Shown here in pieces: positions 1 to 7,527 of a stretch of 10,169 bases of DNA; position 1 is the stretch's first letter, and each line of letters opens with the position of its first letter. The stretch is taken from the NCBI GenBank assembly GCA_002372465.1, contig DFGW01000197.1, forward strand, positions 1-10,169, read 5' to 3'. This DNA comes from Butyrivibrio sp. UBA3740 (GTDB lineage: Bacteria > Bacillota > Clostridia > Lachnospirales > Lachnospiraceae). The notes under the pieces are model-generated. The model searched no databases. It worked only from the letters and a program-made list of their open reading frames with translations, and had not been told where the DNA came from. The position numbers and the translations under genes are program-made.

Positions 1-730
1 CCTTGGTGTATCTGAGGGCGCAGGAAAGTACATGACAGGCTTCACAACAGTTGCAGCTATGGTTAAGGCTATGGATGAGAGCCTTGGAATCACTGTTCCT
101 GTTGCACTTCACCTTGATCACGGTACATACGAAGGATGCTACAAGTGCATTAAGGCAGGCTTCACATCTATCATGTTCGACGGCTCGCACTATGACATCG
201 AAGAGAACGTTGCAAAGACATCAGAGCTTGTAAATGTTTCTCATCAGCTTGGCCTTTCAATCGAGGCTGAGGTTGGTTCAATCGGCGGCGAGGAAGACGG
301 CGTTGTAGGAATGGGCGAGTGTGCTGATCCTGACGAGTGCAAGAGAATTGCTGATCTTGGCGTAGATATGCTTGCAGCCGGAATCGGTAACATCCATGGT
401 AAGTATCCTGAGGGATGGCCTGGACTTAGATTCGACGTTCTTGATGCTATCCAGCAGAAGACAGGTGTTATGCCTCTCGTTCTTCATGGCGGCACAGGAA
501 TTCCTGCAGACATGATCAAGAAGGCTATCAACCTTGGTGTTTCTAAGATCAATGTTAATACAGAGTGCCAGCTTTCATTTGCTGATGCTACACGTAAGTA
601 CGTTGAGGCAGGCAAGGATCTTGAAGGCAAGGGATTCGATCCTCGTAAGCTTCTTGCTCCCGGAGCTGAGGCTATCAAGGGAACAGTTAAGGAGAAGATG
701 GAACTCTTCGGATCTGTTGGAAAGGCTTGA
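1..730 (+). CDS. fba: Class II fructose-bisphosphate aldolase, 5' end missing
   Basis: Glycolytic/gluconeogenic enzyme that reversibly splits fructose-1,6-bisphosphate into dihydroxyacetone phosphate and glyceraldehyde-3-phosphate; cytoplasmic and zinc dependent. The gene runs off the left edge: the reading frame is open from base 2, giving 242 visible residues that begin LGVSEGAGKY, a stretch located about 45 residues into Bacillus FbaA-type proteins. The ATG at 32 is therefore internal and not the start. Visible hallmarks, numbered from base 2, are LHLDHG (37-41; catalytic Asp39 and zinc-binding His40), the acidic loop EAEVGSIGGEEDG (88-100), NIHGKY with zinc His132, VLHGGTG with zinc His162, and the phosphate-binding INVNTE (183-188). 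The C-terminus is complete (TGA at 728-730). A terminator follows 27 bases later. Identification is secure; the subclass (IIB-like) rests on resemblance to the Bacillus type. Confidence 0.95.
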   Translation, partial: LGVSEGAGKYMTGFTTVAAMVKAMDESLGITVPVALHLDHGTYEGCYKCIKAGFTSIMFDGSHYDIEENVAKTSELVNVSHQLGLSIEAEVGSIGGEEDGVVGMGECADPDECKRIADLGVDMLAAGIGNIHGKYPEGWPGLRFDVLDAIQQKTGVMPLVLHGGTGIPADMIKKAINLGVSKINVNTECQLSFADATRKYVEAGKDLEGKGFDPRKLLAPGAEAIKGTVKEKMELFGSVGKA

Positions 731-743
731 TACAGATTATAAA
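717..743 (+). promoter_or_regulatory. Weak candidate promoter for greA
   Basis: TTGGAA at 717-722 and TATAAA at 738-743 with a 15-base spacer resemble a sigma-A promoter with a short spacer. It overlaps the end of the aldolase gene. A transcript from here would carry the 758-790 hairpin in its leader before reaching greA. There is no room for a promoter between that hairpin and the greA start, so greA needs either this promoter or read-through. The spacer is suboptimal, so this is tentative. Confidence 0.25.
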
Positions 744-757
744 GAGAATCTTATGGA

Positions 758-790
758 GGGTAGAGCCAATGGCTTTACCCTTCTTTTTTT
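758..790 (+). terminator. Rho-independent terminator after fba, abutting the greA ribosome binding site
   Basis: A 10-base-pair stem (758-767 with 771-780; GGGTAGAGCC against GGCTTTACCC, one G-U pair) with an AAT loop is followed by TTCTTTTTTT at 781-790. This is a textbook intrinsic terminator for the aldolase gene. It is unusual in ending only two bases before the Shine-Dalgarno run of greA at 793-797, so any transcript reaching greA from upstream must pass through it. Confidence 0.88.
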
Positions 791-802
791 CAGGGGGATG
801 AC

Positions 803-1306
803 ATGAATAACGAACTAACCAAAAAAGACATCGAAGATATGGAGGCAGAGATCGAACACCGCAAGGTTGTTGTGAGAAAAGAGCTTTTGGAGCATGTAAA
901 GGAAGCCAGAGCCCACGGAGATCTGTCTGAGAATTTTGAGTACTATGCAGCCAAGAAGGCAAAAAACCAGAACGAGAGCAGAATAAGATTCCTTGAGAGG
1001 ATGATAAAGACAGCCAGAGTCATAGACGATGACTCCAAGGAAGATGAAGTGGGCATGAATAAGACCGTCACCCTAAAAATGGAAGATGACGGCAGTATCG
1101 AGACCTACAAGATTGTAACCACTATGAGGAAAAATTCCCTTAAAGGACTTATCAGCATTGAATCTCCAATGGGCAAACAATTGCTTGGACATAGGGTAGG
1201 AGACCGTGTTACTATTAAAGTAAGCGATGAAATTTCTTACGACGTAACGATAACAAAAATTGAAAATACCGGTTTGACCGAAGAGGATAAAATAAGAGAC
1301 TTCTAA
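803..1306 (+). CDS. greA: GreA/GreB-family transcription elongation factor
   Basis: Cytoplasmic RNA polymerase secondary-channel factor that rescues backtracked polymerase by stimulating cleavage of the 3' end of the transcript. The 167-residue product is close to the usual GreA length of about 158. The N-terminal coiled coil (about 1-75) carries the tip motif GDLSEN at 39-44, with the acidic pair Asp40 and Glu43 that aligns with the metal-holding Asp41/Glu44 of E. coli GreA, followed by EYYAAK. The C-terminal FKBP-like domain ends with the family signature SPMGKQLLGHRVGDRVTI. The start ATG at 803 has a GGGGG Shine-Dalgarno at 793-797. The protein is somewhat divergent from housekeeping GreA, for example FEYYAAKKAKNQ where AEYHAAKEEQ is usual, so it may be a second Gre paralogue; the rest of the genome would decide. 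The next gene starts 20 bases downstream. Confidence 0.9.
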   Translation: MNNELTKKDIEDMEAEIEHRKVVVRKELLEHVKEARAHGDLSENFEYYAAKKAKNQNESRIRFLERMIKTARVIDDDSKEDEVGMNKTVTLKMEDDGSIETYKIVTTMRKNSLKGLISIESPMGKQLLGHRVGDRVTIKVSDEISYDVTITKIENTGLTEEDKIRDF

Positions 1307-1315
1307 TCAGGAAAT

Positions 1316-1320
1316 GGAGG
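1316..1320 (+). promoter_or_regulatory. Ribosome binding site that fixes the start at 1327
   Basis: A perfect GGAGG lies immediately before an ATG at 1321, leaving no spacing for it, but six bases before the in-frame ATG at 1327. The second ATG is therefore the likely start of the flavin-reductase-like gene. Confidence 0.75.
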
Positions 1321-1326
1321 ATGCCT

Positions 1327-1839
1327 ATGCCGATTCATGTATTTCAGCCAGTTGATCCACAGGAAGTTGATGAAGGACCTTTTTGCTTTGACGGGGGCAA
1401 GATGCTGGTAACAGCAGCCAATGGAGACAAGGTGAATGCTACTGCCAGCTCCTTTGGCGGAGTAGGCTACCTTTGGGGAAAGAGAGTGGCTATCATTTAC
1501 GTGCGCGCCAGCAGATATACCAAGGAATTTCTTGATGCCTCCAATGAATTCTCGCTAAGCTTTCTTAACAGGAATGAGTACAGAGGTGCGCTTAAGTACC
1601 TGGAGGCAGTTTCAGGCCGTGATGAAGACAAGATCGCAGGGGCAAGGCTCAATGTAAATTATTACGAGGGCATTCCATTTATAGATGAAGCAGACAGTGT
1701 TATTACCTGCAAAGTGCTGTATAAGCAGAAGTATGAAGAGGAGGGCTTTGTAGACCGGTCTATCGTCGACGAAGTCTACAAAGACGGAGATTATCATTAT
1801 ATGTATATTGGGGAGATAAAAAAGATACTGGTAAGATAA
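1327..1839 (+). CDS. Flavin reductase-like (flavoredoxin-type) FMN-binding protein
   Basis: Predicted cytoplasmic flavoprotein of the flavin-reductase-like split-barrel family (flavoredoxin group), which binds FMN and moves electrons or reduces flavins. The 170-residue product has the family's typical length and core: NATASSFGGVGYLW at 37-50, then VAIIYVRASRYTKEFL (54-69) with the RYT flavin-contact motif, then FSLSFL (75-80). No signal peptide, membrane segment or NAD(P)H-binding fold is visible. An ATG six bases upstream (1321) touches the GGAGG box, so 1327 was chosen as start. The gene lies 20 bases after greA and 31 bases before the solute-binding protein gene, suggesting co-transcription. 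A flavo-diiron protein is encoded further along the same run, so an electron-transfer or redox-defence role is plausible, but the substrate cannot be read from the sequence. Confidence 0.82.
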   Translation: MPIHVFQPVDPQEVDEGPFCFDGGKMLVTAANGDKVNATASSFGGVGYLWGKRVAIIYVRASRYTKEFLDASNEFSLSFLNRNEYRGALKYLEAVSGRDEDKIAGARLNVNYYEGIPFIDEADSVITCKVLYKQKYEEEGFVDRSIVDEVYKDGDYHYMYIGEIKKILVR

Positions 1840-1870
1840 GCAGGCTTTCAGATATTCTTATGAGGGAACT

Positions 1871-3169
1871 ATGAAAGGCAAAAAGCTAAGGAAGATCTTT
1901 GTAAGTATCATTTCCACAATAACAGTCCTGACAGGTGCGCTTTTGGGGACGATCCCCACAGGAGCGGACTTGTCTTTTGCTGCGGGCAATCCGAAAGAGG
2001 ATCAGCAGATTGTCAAAATAGCCTCCTGGTATACCGAGGAGGATCTGAAATATCTTAAGGCCTATCTGGTCGAACAATTTCCGGATTACAAATTTGAATT
2101 TGAATATGTTGATAAGAGCAATTATGAGCCGCTTCTGGACGCCAAGCTCTCCTACAAGGGTGCGCCTGACCTTATCTATGCGGATCAGGAGATGGTGGAA
2201 AAGCATGCCAAAACAGGATATTTTCTGAATGTGACGGATATGGTGGAGGATTTTAGTAAAGAAGGGCAGCTGGCCTTTGAATATGGAAACGCGATCTATG
2301 CAATCCCCAACACCTCCCAGTTCACCTGTATTTATTACAACGTAGATCTGTTTGAAAGGAGCAGGGCACCAATTCCGGTATCTTTTGAAAGCTTTATTGC
2401 AAGCTGTGACTATTTAAGGCTGGTTTCAGGCTTGCAGCCCATGATAGGCAGTCTTCAGGACCCTTTCGATGTGGCGGACAGTGCTCTTGCAGTATTAGCA
2501 GCCAATTACTTCTCCACTGACAGAGGAAGCGGCTTTGGAGGAAGGCTTCAGTACGGAAGGACCTCTTTTCAGGAGGAATTAAGGCCCTACATGGGCGACT
2601 GGGAAGCTCTTCTTTCACATATGATCCTCACAAAGAAGATGTATGTCATGGATAACAGAACAGCGGTAGAGAAATTCGTAGATGAAAAGGCGGCCATGAT
2701 AGTTGGAGGGCCGGATATATATAAGGCAATAATGGAAGCAAAGCCTGAAATGAATATAGGAACAATGCCCTTCTATGGAACAGACGGAGCCAGGAAAGCC
2801 ATAATCGGCGGCTGTGATCTGGGAATAGCTGTTAATGCCAACGCGATGAACATGGAAGGCGCCCTGGCTGTGGCTAAGGCACTGACCACCAAGGAGGGAC
2901 AAAAGGCTCTTTGGATGGACAGGCCCGGAAGTCAGACATACCTTAAGGACACTCACTTTGAAAACGGCAAAGAATTTAAGGGAATCGAGGCGTGCTATAA
3001 CGATGGGCTGGTATTCACCCCATGGATGGACTGGGGGTTTGCGCTGAATAAACAGACTCACTATAAATTTGGAAGAGAGCTTCAGAAGGTCCTTCTTAAC
3101 AGAGAAACCATGGAAGAAGCATTTGATAACGTTGACGAGTTGGTTTACGACATTCTTAAAAACGGATGA
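1871..3169 (+). CDS. Secreted family-1 extracellular solute-binding protein, no lipobox
   Basis: Predicted extracellular ligand (probably sugar) binding protein of the bacterial family-1 solute-binding type. The 432 residues open with a basic n-region (MKGKKLRK), a hydrophobic segment at about 9-29 and a likely signal peptidase I site near SFAAG at 35-39. There is no cysteine in or near the signal region, so the lipoprotein anchor normal for Gram-positive binding proteins is missing. The mature part starts with VKIASWYTEEDLKYLKAYL and contains the family-like APDLIYAD (98-105), YAIPN (143-147), GNA/IYYN strands and the C-lobe stretch ALAVAKALTTKEGQKALW (331-348). The Shine-Dalgarno is GAGGG at 1862-1866. 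No permease or ATPase gene is present nearby. Instead a sensor kinase gene follows, overlapping or 11 bases away depending on its start, which suggests a sensing role. The ligand is unknown. Confidence 0.85.
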   Translation: MKGKKLRKIFVSIISTITVLTGALLGTIPTGADLSFAAGNPKEDQQIVKIASWYTEEDLKYLKAYLVEQFPDYKFEFEYVDKSNYEPLLDAKLSYKGAPDLIYADQEMVEKHAKTGYFLNVTDMVEDFSKEGQLAFEYGNAIYAIPNTSQFTCIYYNVDLFERSRAPIPVSFESFIASCDYLRLVSGLQPMIGSLQDPFDVADSALAVLAANYFSTDRGSGFGGRLQYGRTSFQEELRPYMGDWEALLSHMILTKKMYVMDNRTAVEKFVDEKAAMIVGGPDIYKAIMEAKPEMNIGTMPFYGTDGARKAIIGGCDLGIAVNANAMNMEGALAVAKALTTKEGQKALWMDRPGSQTYLKDTHFENGKEFKGIEACYNDGLVFTPWMDWGFALNKQTHYKFGRELQKVLLNRETMEEAFDNVDELVYDILKNG

Positions 3170-3171
3170 GG
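3168..3171 (+). promoter_or_regulatory. Shine-Dalgarno supporting the kinase start at 3181
   Basis: GAGG overlaps the stop codon of the solute-binding protein gene and lies nine bases before the ATG at 3181. The upstream in-frame ATG at 3166 (forming ATGA with the stop) has no recognisable Shine-Dalgarno of its own and would depend on translational coupling. Either start is possible; they differ by five codons. Confidence 0.5.
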
Positions 3172-3180
3172 CAAGAACTT

Positions 3181-6100
3181 ATGAATATTTTTGGCAGGTT
3201 TAAATATGCAAACAGCTTAAAGAAGACCCTTATCAGGGCTTTTGCGCTGCTCATCATCATTCCTATCCTGATCCTTGGCACCTATTCCTATATGGTTGCC
3301 AGAAACAATCTGATTCAGCAGACCAAGATCGCCATGGAGGGAAATGTTGATGTTATTTCACATGGAATTGACAGTAATGTCAAAAAAGAAAATGACGTGG
3401 TAAAGTTCTTTTCCTATGAGGACGCATTCAGAAGGGCTCTTGAGCGGGGGAAAGTGGATCCTTATACCTTGAGGGAAGAGCTTAATGACGAGATAGAACC
3501 ACTCATCTGGTATTACCTAAGTAGTGATACCAATATTGAATCCCTGACTATCTACAGCGATCTTATAGAAGATAAGCATATGGGTGATTTCCTGCTTCAG
3601 CCACAGACTGAGAAAGAAAAGGAGTGGTACGAGTTCACTAATGATGAGTACTCAGCTGTTTGGGTTACAGATGATGAAGGCGGAGTGTATATTATTAAGG
3701 CTCTGGTGGATTCTGCAACTAGCTCAAAGCGTATAGGAATGATAACCCTGAAGGTAAATGAGGAAAACTTTTTCTCCATAGTTCAGCAGTCAAACTACCT
3801 GGAAAACGGACTTATCATTCTTGATAATGATGGGAACGTCATAAATCACAGAAATATTGTCAATGCTGAGCTTGACGAGGAAATTGTAAACAATATAAAA
3901 GGGACCGAAGTTACTGAGTTCGTTACAAGCGGCGAATATTTCCTTTGCCCTTCTGAGCAGACAAGTAACGGCTGGACGCTTTACTACTACATCGACAGAA
4001 GTGAGATCACTGCAGACGTATTCGAGATCCTTTCATCGGTTATAGTCATTGCACTGGCTCTTTTCCTGGTGGCACTGTTCATCGGGTCTGTATTTGCCAG
4101 CAATTTAAGCGGCCGTGTCAATAAGCTGACGGCTGTAGCCGGGGAGATTACAAGGGGTAACTTCTACGTTGAGGACGTTGATCTTCACACAGATGAGATT
4201 GGTCAGCTGGCCACATCCATGAAGGAGATGGCGGATACCCTCCTTGAGATGGTTGCTGAGATAGACAGGATTACTACGGAGCAGCTTAAGATCAAGGACA
4301 ATGATATTCATTACAGAGAATGGCTCTTCGACTTCGTAGTTGAGAAGAACAACGATATTCTGGCGGTGGTCAATGAAGATACCTATGAGGCGAGCTTTAT
4401 TACTGCTAACGCGGAAAATGTTCTGGGAATCCCCATCGATGAGCTGAAGGCTGATATCAGGTCTGTAGCAAGGGCCCAGCGCGAAGGTGAAGGCCGAAGG
4501 CTTGATGAGGCCATAACTAAAGCCATGGAAACCGGCGATGAGCAGATGATTGAGGAGATCCGCTTCGCCAACGTCAAGACCAATGAGCATCTGTACTATC
4601 GTGGAATCATTATCTGCACCATTGATGATGGCGGAAAGAGAATGGCTGTGGCTCTCTATGACAGAACTCAGGAAATCCGAAGGAACCACACCCTTCAGGA
4701 GGCTCTTAACGCTGCAGAGACTGCCAACAAGGCAAAGACCAGCTTCCTGGCCAACATGTCACATGATTTCCGTACTCCTATGAACGCAATAACGGGCTTT
4801 AACCTGCTTATAGAAAAGCATGCAGATGAGCCTGATAAGGTAAAAGAGTATACGAGAAAGATTTCACTTGCATCCCACAACCTGCTGGCGCTTCTTAACG
4901 ATGTCCTTGATATGAGTAAGATCGAGAGCGGAAAGACGACTCTCGATATCAAGGAAGTGCCCATAGGTCTTTTGCTTGAGGAGATCAACTCCGTCATAAG
5001 CTTCCAGGCAAAGGCCAAGAACCAGGAGTATATCGTAAAAGTAGAAAATCTCGAGCACGATGTATTCATGGCTGACAAGCAAAGGGTCAACGAGATCCTC
5101 ATGAACATCCTTGGAAATGCAGTCAAGTATACACAGGAAGGCGGAAGGATCGAGTTTACAATCTCTGAGTCTGCATCATCTTCAGAGGGCTTCCAGAACG
5201 TGAAGTTCACCATTGCCGACAACGGAATCGGAATGAAGCCGGAGTACAAGGACAAGATATTTGAGGCCTTCTCCAGAGAAGAAAAGGGCGAGACCAAGAC
5301 TATCCAGGGAACCGGCCTTGGAATGGCAATTACCAAGAGCCTTGTAGAACTCATGGGTGGAACCATCAGGGTCGAGACAGAGGAAGGAAAGGGAAGTACC
5401 TTTATTGTTAACCTTCGTCTAAAGGCTGTGGATGTGGAGGATGTGGGTTTCTGGAGAGGCCATGGAATCAATTCTCTTCTTGTGGTCAACAAGGATGAGA
5501 AATATACGGAGATGCAGGTTAAGAACTATGAACATGTGCACCTGGACAATACTGTGGTTTTAAACGGGTTTGATGCGCTGAAGGCTGTTAATGAAAGGGC
5601 TGAAGAGAACAAGCACTTTGATCTGATAATCATAGATGATATTGATGACATGACGGTTGCAGATCTTGTTAAGAGCATCAGGGCCAAGGACAAGAGAAAT
5701 AACAGCATCATTATTGTGGTGACCACTCAATATGAGAAGGTCCAGGATGAAGTCAGGGCAGCAGGCTGCAATGAGATATTGCAAAAGCCGGTATTCCCTT
5801 ACACCTTAAAGCAGACCATAGAAGAGCTTACCAAGGTGGAAGAGACTAAGAAAGAGGAATCCCAGAACCCTCTTGAGGGCATGAAGTTCCTGGCTGCGGA
5901 GGACAATGACATCAACGCAGATATCCTTATTGAGCTTATGAGCATGTATGGAGCTACAGTGACCCGTGGCGTAAACGGCCAGGAGGTTGTGGAGATGTTC
6001 AAGGCCGCCAACGAAGGCGACTACGACATGATCCTTATGGATATCCAGATGCCTGTCATGAATGGATATCAGGCAGCAGCAGCCATAAGGGCGCTGGATA

Positions 6101-6255
6101 GCGAGTGGGCCAGAAGGATTCCTATCATAGCCATGACTGCCAATGCCTATGCTGATGATGTACAGCAGGCCTTTGATGCAGGCATGAATGCCCATGTCAC
6201 AAAGCCTATCGATATAAAGGTAGTTGAAAAGACTATTGCGGAATTTAAGAAATAA
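3181..6255 (+). CDS. Membrane hybrid sensor histidine kinase with two receiver domains
   Basis: Large sensor kinase, 1024 residues from the ATG at 3181 (1029 if the ATG at 3166 is used). Order: transmembrane helix 1 at about 20-39; a roughly 240-residue extracellular sensor region, probably Cache-like; transmembrane helix 2 at about 285-306; HAMP linker (about 307-360); a PAS-like region (about 380-495); a histidine phosphoacceptor domain with MSHDFRTPMN, His528; and an ATPase domain with N-box Asn646, DNGIGM (680-685) and GTGLGM (710-715). Receiver 1 (about 764-882) keeps phospho-acceptor Asp819, Thr848 and Lys869 but has Asn770-Lys771 where the acidic metal-binding pair belongs, so it looks impaired. 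Receiver 2 (about 902-1020) is canonical: Glu907/Asp908, Asp954 in LMDIQMPVMNG, Thr986, Lys1008. There is no DNA-binding or cyclase output domain and no response regulator next door. The preceding solute-binding protein gene suggests that it supplies the ligand signal. Confidence 0.93.
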   Translation: MNIFGRFKYANSLKKTLIRAFALLIIIPILILGTYSYMVARNNLIQQTKIAMEGNVDVISHGIDSNVKKENDVVKFFSYEDAFRRALERGKVDPYTLREELNDEIEPLIWYYLSSDTNIESLTIYSDLIEDKHMGDFLLQPQTEKEKEWYEFTNDEYSAVWVTDDEGGVYIIKALVDSATSSKRIGMITLKVNEENFFSIVQQSNYLENGLIILDNDGNVINHRNIVNAELDEEIVNNIKGTEVTEFVTSGEYFLCPSEQTSNGWTLYYYIDRSEITADVFEILSSVIVIALALFLVALFIGSVFASNLSGRVNKLTAVAGEITRGNFYVEDVDLHTDEIGQLATSMKEMADTLLEMVAEIDRITTEQLKIKDNDIHYREWLFDFVVEKNNDILAVVNEDTYEASFITANAENVLGIPIDELKADIRSVARAQREGEGRRLDEAITKAMETGDEQMIEEIRFANVKTNEHLYYRGIIICTIDDGGKRMAVALYDRTQEIRRNHTLQEALNAAETANKAKTSFLANMSHDFRTPMNAITGFNLLIEKHADEPDKVKEYTRKISLASHNLLALLNDVLDMSKIESGKTTLDIKEVPIGLLLEEINSVISFQAKAKNQEYIVKVENLEHDVFMADKQRVNEILMNILGNAVKYTQEGGRIEFTISESASSSEGFQNVKFTIADNGIGMKPEYKDKIFEAFSREEKGETKTIQGTGLGMAITKSLVELMGGTIRVETEEGKGSTFIVNLRLKAVDVEDVGFWRGHGINSLLVVNKDEKYTEMQVKNYEHVHLDNTVVLNGFDALKAVNERAEENKHFDLIIIDDIDDMTVADLVKSIRAKDKRNNSIIIVVTTQYEKVQDEVRAAGCNEILQKPVFPYTLKQTIEELTKVEETKKEESQNPLEGMKFLAAEDNDINADILIELMSMYGATVTRGVNGQEVVEMFKAANEGDYDMILMDIQMPVMNGYQAAAAIRALDSEWARRIPIIAMTANAYADDVQQAFDAGMNAHVTKPIDIKVVEKTIAEFKK

Positions 6256-6257
6256 TG

Positions 6258-6266
6258 TGATAGAAT
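6258..6266 (+). promoter_or_regulatory. Possible extended -10 promoter before the flavo-diiron gene
   Basis: TGA followed by TAGAAT (TGn plus a one-mismatch TATAAT) lies just after the kinase stop codon. No good -35 box is found at the right distance; TTGCGG at 6236-6241 gives a 19-base spacer. It would place transcription start near 6273, about 35 bases before the next ATG. It could give the flavo-diiron gene its own expression, but the evidence is weak. Confidence 0.3.
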
Positions 6267-6307
6267 TAAAAAGTGTTTGAAATATTAGTAACAGGAGGAA
6301 AAGATCC

Positions 6308-7504
6308 ATGAATGGACAAAAAAAGATTACTGACGGCATTTTCTGGATAGGCGGCAGCGACCGCAGACTTGAGAGATTTGAGAACATTTTTCCTATACCT
6401 GAGGGAGTTTCCTACAACAGCTATTTCATCGATGATGAAAAGACTGCTGTTTTTGATACTGCCGATATAACTGTTGCAGATCAGTATATAGAGAATCTTA
6501 AGCATGCCCTTGGCGGGAGAAAGCTGGATTATCTTGTTGTGCTTCATATGGAGCCCGATCACTGTTCATGTATCGATAAGGTAGTAGCTCTTTTCCCGGA
6601 TGTTACTGTTGTGGGTGGAAAGCAGACCTTCGTATTCATGGAGCAGTTCTTCCCACAGGCTAAGGATTTTAATCGCCTTGAGGTAAAAGAGGGAGATACC
6701 CTTTCCACGGGGTCCCACACCTTCAGCTTCGTGGCAGCGCCAATGGTTCACTGGCCTGAGGTTTTATTTGCTTATGACACAGCGTCAAAAGCTCTTTTAT
6801 CTGCTGATGCGTTTGGCACCTTCGGGGCGCTGGATGGAGGAATATTTGCTGATGAATATGACTTTGAGAGAGACTTCCTTGACTCAGCAAGAAGATACTA
6901 TGCCAACATAGTAGGAAAGTACGGACCGCAGGTTCAGGCTGTTCTTAAGAAGGCCCAGGGACTTGATATTCAGATGATCCTTCCTCTTCACGGACCTGTA
7001 TGGAGGCAGGACCTTAACGTGCTTTTGGATAAATATCAAAAGTGGAGCACCTATGAATCTGAAACAGATGGTGTTATAGTAGTATATGGTAGCCTTTACG
7101 GACATACGGCCAGCGCTGCTGAGGCAGTGGCTTCATCTCTTAGAGACAAGGGCGTTAAGGGCGTGAAGGTCTATGACGTATCCGGAACGGATGTGTCCTA
7201 CCTTATCGGGGAAGTGTGGCGCTGCAGGAAGATAGTACTCATGTGCCCAACCTACAATAACGGGATCTATACTCCCATGGAGAACTTCCTTAGTGACATG
7301 GCTGCACTTAGTGTGCAGAACAGGGTATTTGCCCTGGCTCAGAATGGAACCTGGGCACCGGTAAGTGGCAAGCTGATGTCAGAAAAGCTTTCCCAGCTTA
7401 AGAACGTGACTGTTCTTGAGAACATTTTAACTATCAAGAGTGCGCTTTCCGCAAAGGATACGGAAGCACTAAATAGCTTCACTGACGCAATCGTTAACGC
7501 TTAA
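6308..7504 (+). CDS. Flavo-diiron protein (A-type flavoprotein, O2/NO reductase)
   Basis: Cytoplasmic flavo-diiron protein that reduces O2 to water and/or NO to N2O, a common defence in strict anaerobes, usually fed electrons by rubredoxin or a flavin reductase. The 398-residue length is the minimal two-domain form. The N-terminal metallo-beta-lactamase-like domain (about 1-250) carries the complete diiron ligand set: HMEPDH (His80, Glu82, Asp84, with His85), His148 in MVHWPE, Asp167 in LLSADAFG, and His228 in LPLHGP. The C-terminal flavodoxin domain (about 254-398) has the FMN phosphate loop GSLYGHTASA (261-270) and the PTYNNGIY loop (314-321). There is no fused rubredoxin or flavin reductase module. 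The Shine-Dalgarno AGGAGG lies at 6293-6298. The gene is 52 bases after the kinase gene and 23 before the glycosidase-like gene. O2 versus NO preference cannot be told from sequence. Confidence 0.95.
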   Translation: MNGQKKITDGIFWIGGSDRRLERFENIFPIPEGVSYNSYFIDDEKTAVFDTADITVADQYIENLKHALGGRKLDYLVVLHMEPDHCSCIDKVVALFPDVTVVGGKQTFVFMEQFFPQAKDFNRLEVKEGDTLSTGSHTFSFVAAPMVHWPEVLFAYDTASKALLSADAFGTFGALDGGIFADEYDFERDFLDSARRYYANIVGKYGPQVQAVLKKAQGLDIQMILPLHGPVWRQDLNVLLDKYQKWSTYESETDGVIVVYGSLYGHTASAAEAVASSLRDKGVKGVKVYDVSGTDVSYLIGEVWRCRKIVLMCPTYNNGIYTPMENFLSDMAALSVQNRVFALAQNGTWAPVSGKLMSEKLSQLKNVTVLENILTIKSALSAKDTEALNSFTDAIVNA

Positions 7505-7516
7505 GTGAAAATATGT

Positions 7517-7521
7517 GGAGG
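7517..7521 (+). promoter_or_regulatory. Ribosome binding site that fixes a GTG start at 7528
   Basis: GGAGG here lies six bases before the GTG at 7528 and two bases inside the frame opened by the upstream ATG at 7513. An ATG overlapping its own ribosome binding site cannot be the main start, so the GTG is preferred. Confidence 0.8.
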
Positions 7522-7527
7522 TTAGTT

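Noticed and set aside
1274..1279. TTGACC as a -35 box for the flavin-reductase-like gene
   Set aside because: No acceptable -10 sequence occurs 16-18 bases downstream; the AT-rich GATAAAATAAG is only 6-8 bases away. The match is within greA coding sequence.
1321..1323. ATG at 1321 as the start of the flavin-reductase-like gene
   Set aside because: It touches the GGAGG box at 1316-1320 with zero spacing, while the in-frame ATG at 1327 has ideal spacing.
1871..3169. Treating the solute-binding protein as part of an ABC importer operon
   Set aside because: No permease or ATPase gene is found on either side within the window, and the lipid-anchoring cysteine is missing.
4695..5492. 265-codon open frame on the minus strand inside the kinase gene
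   Set aside because: It lies wholly opposite the conserved histidine kinase core, has a low-complexity Ser/Leu/Arg-rich composition typical of antisense shadows, and shows no recognisable domain.
5806..6387. 193-codon minus-strand open frame across the end of the kinase and start of the flavo-diiron gene
   Set aside because: It overlaps the well-conserved second receiver domain in antisense, its translation has no recognisable family, and it has no supporting promoter or ribosome binding site that I can see.
7513..7515. ATG at 7513 as the start of the glycosidase-like gene
   Set aside because: The GGAGG box lies inside the frame it opens, and no other Shine-Dalgarno precedes it. The GTG at 7528 fits the box and gives a normal signal peptide.
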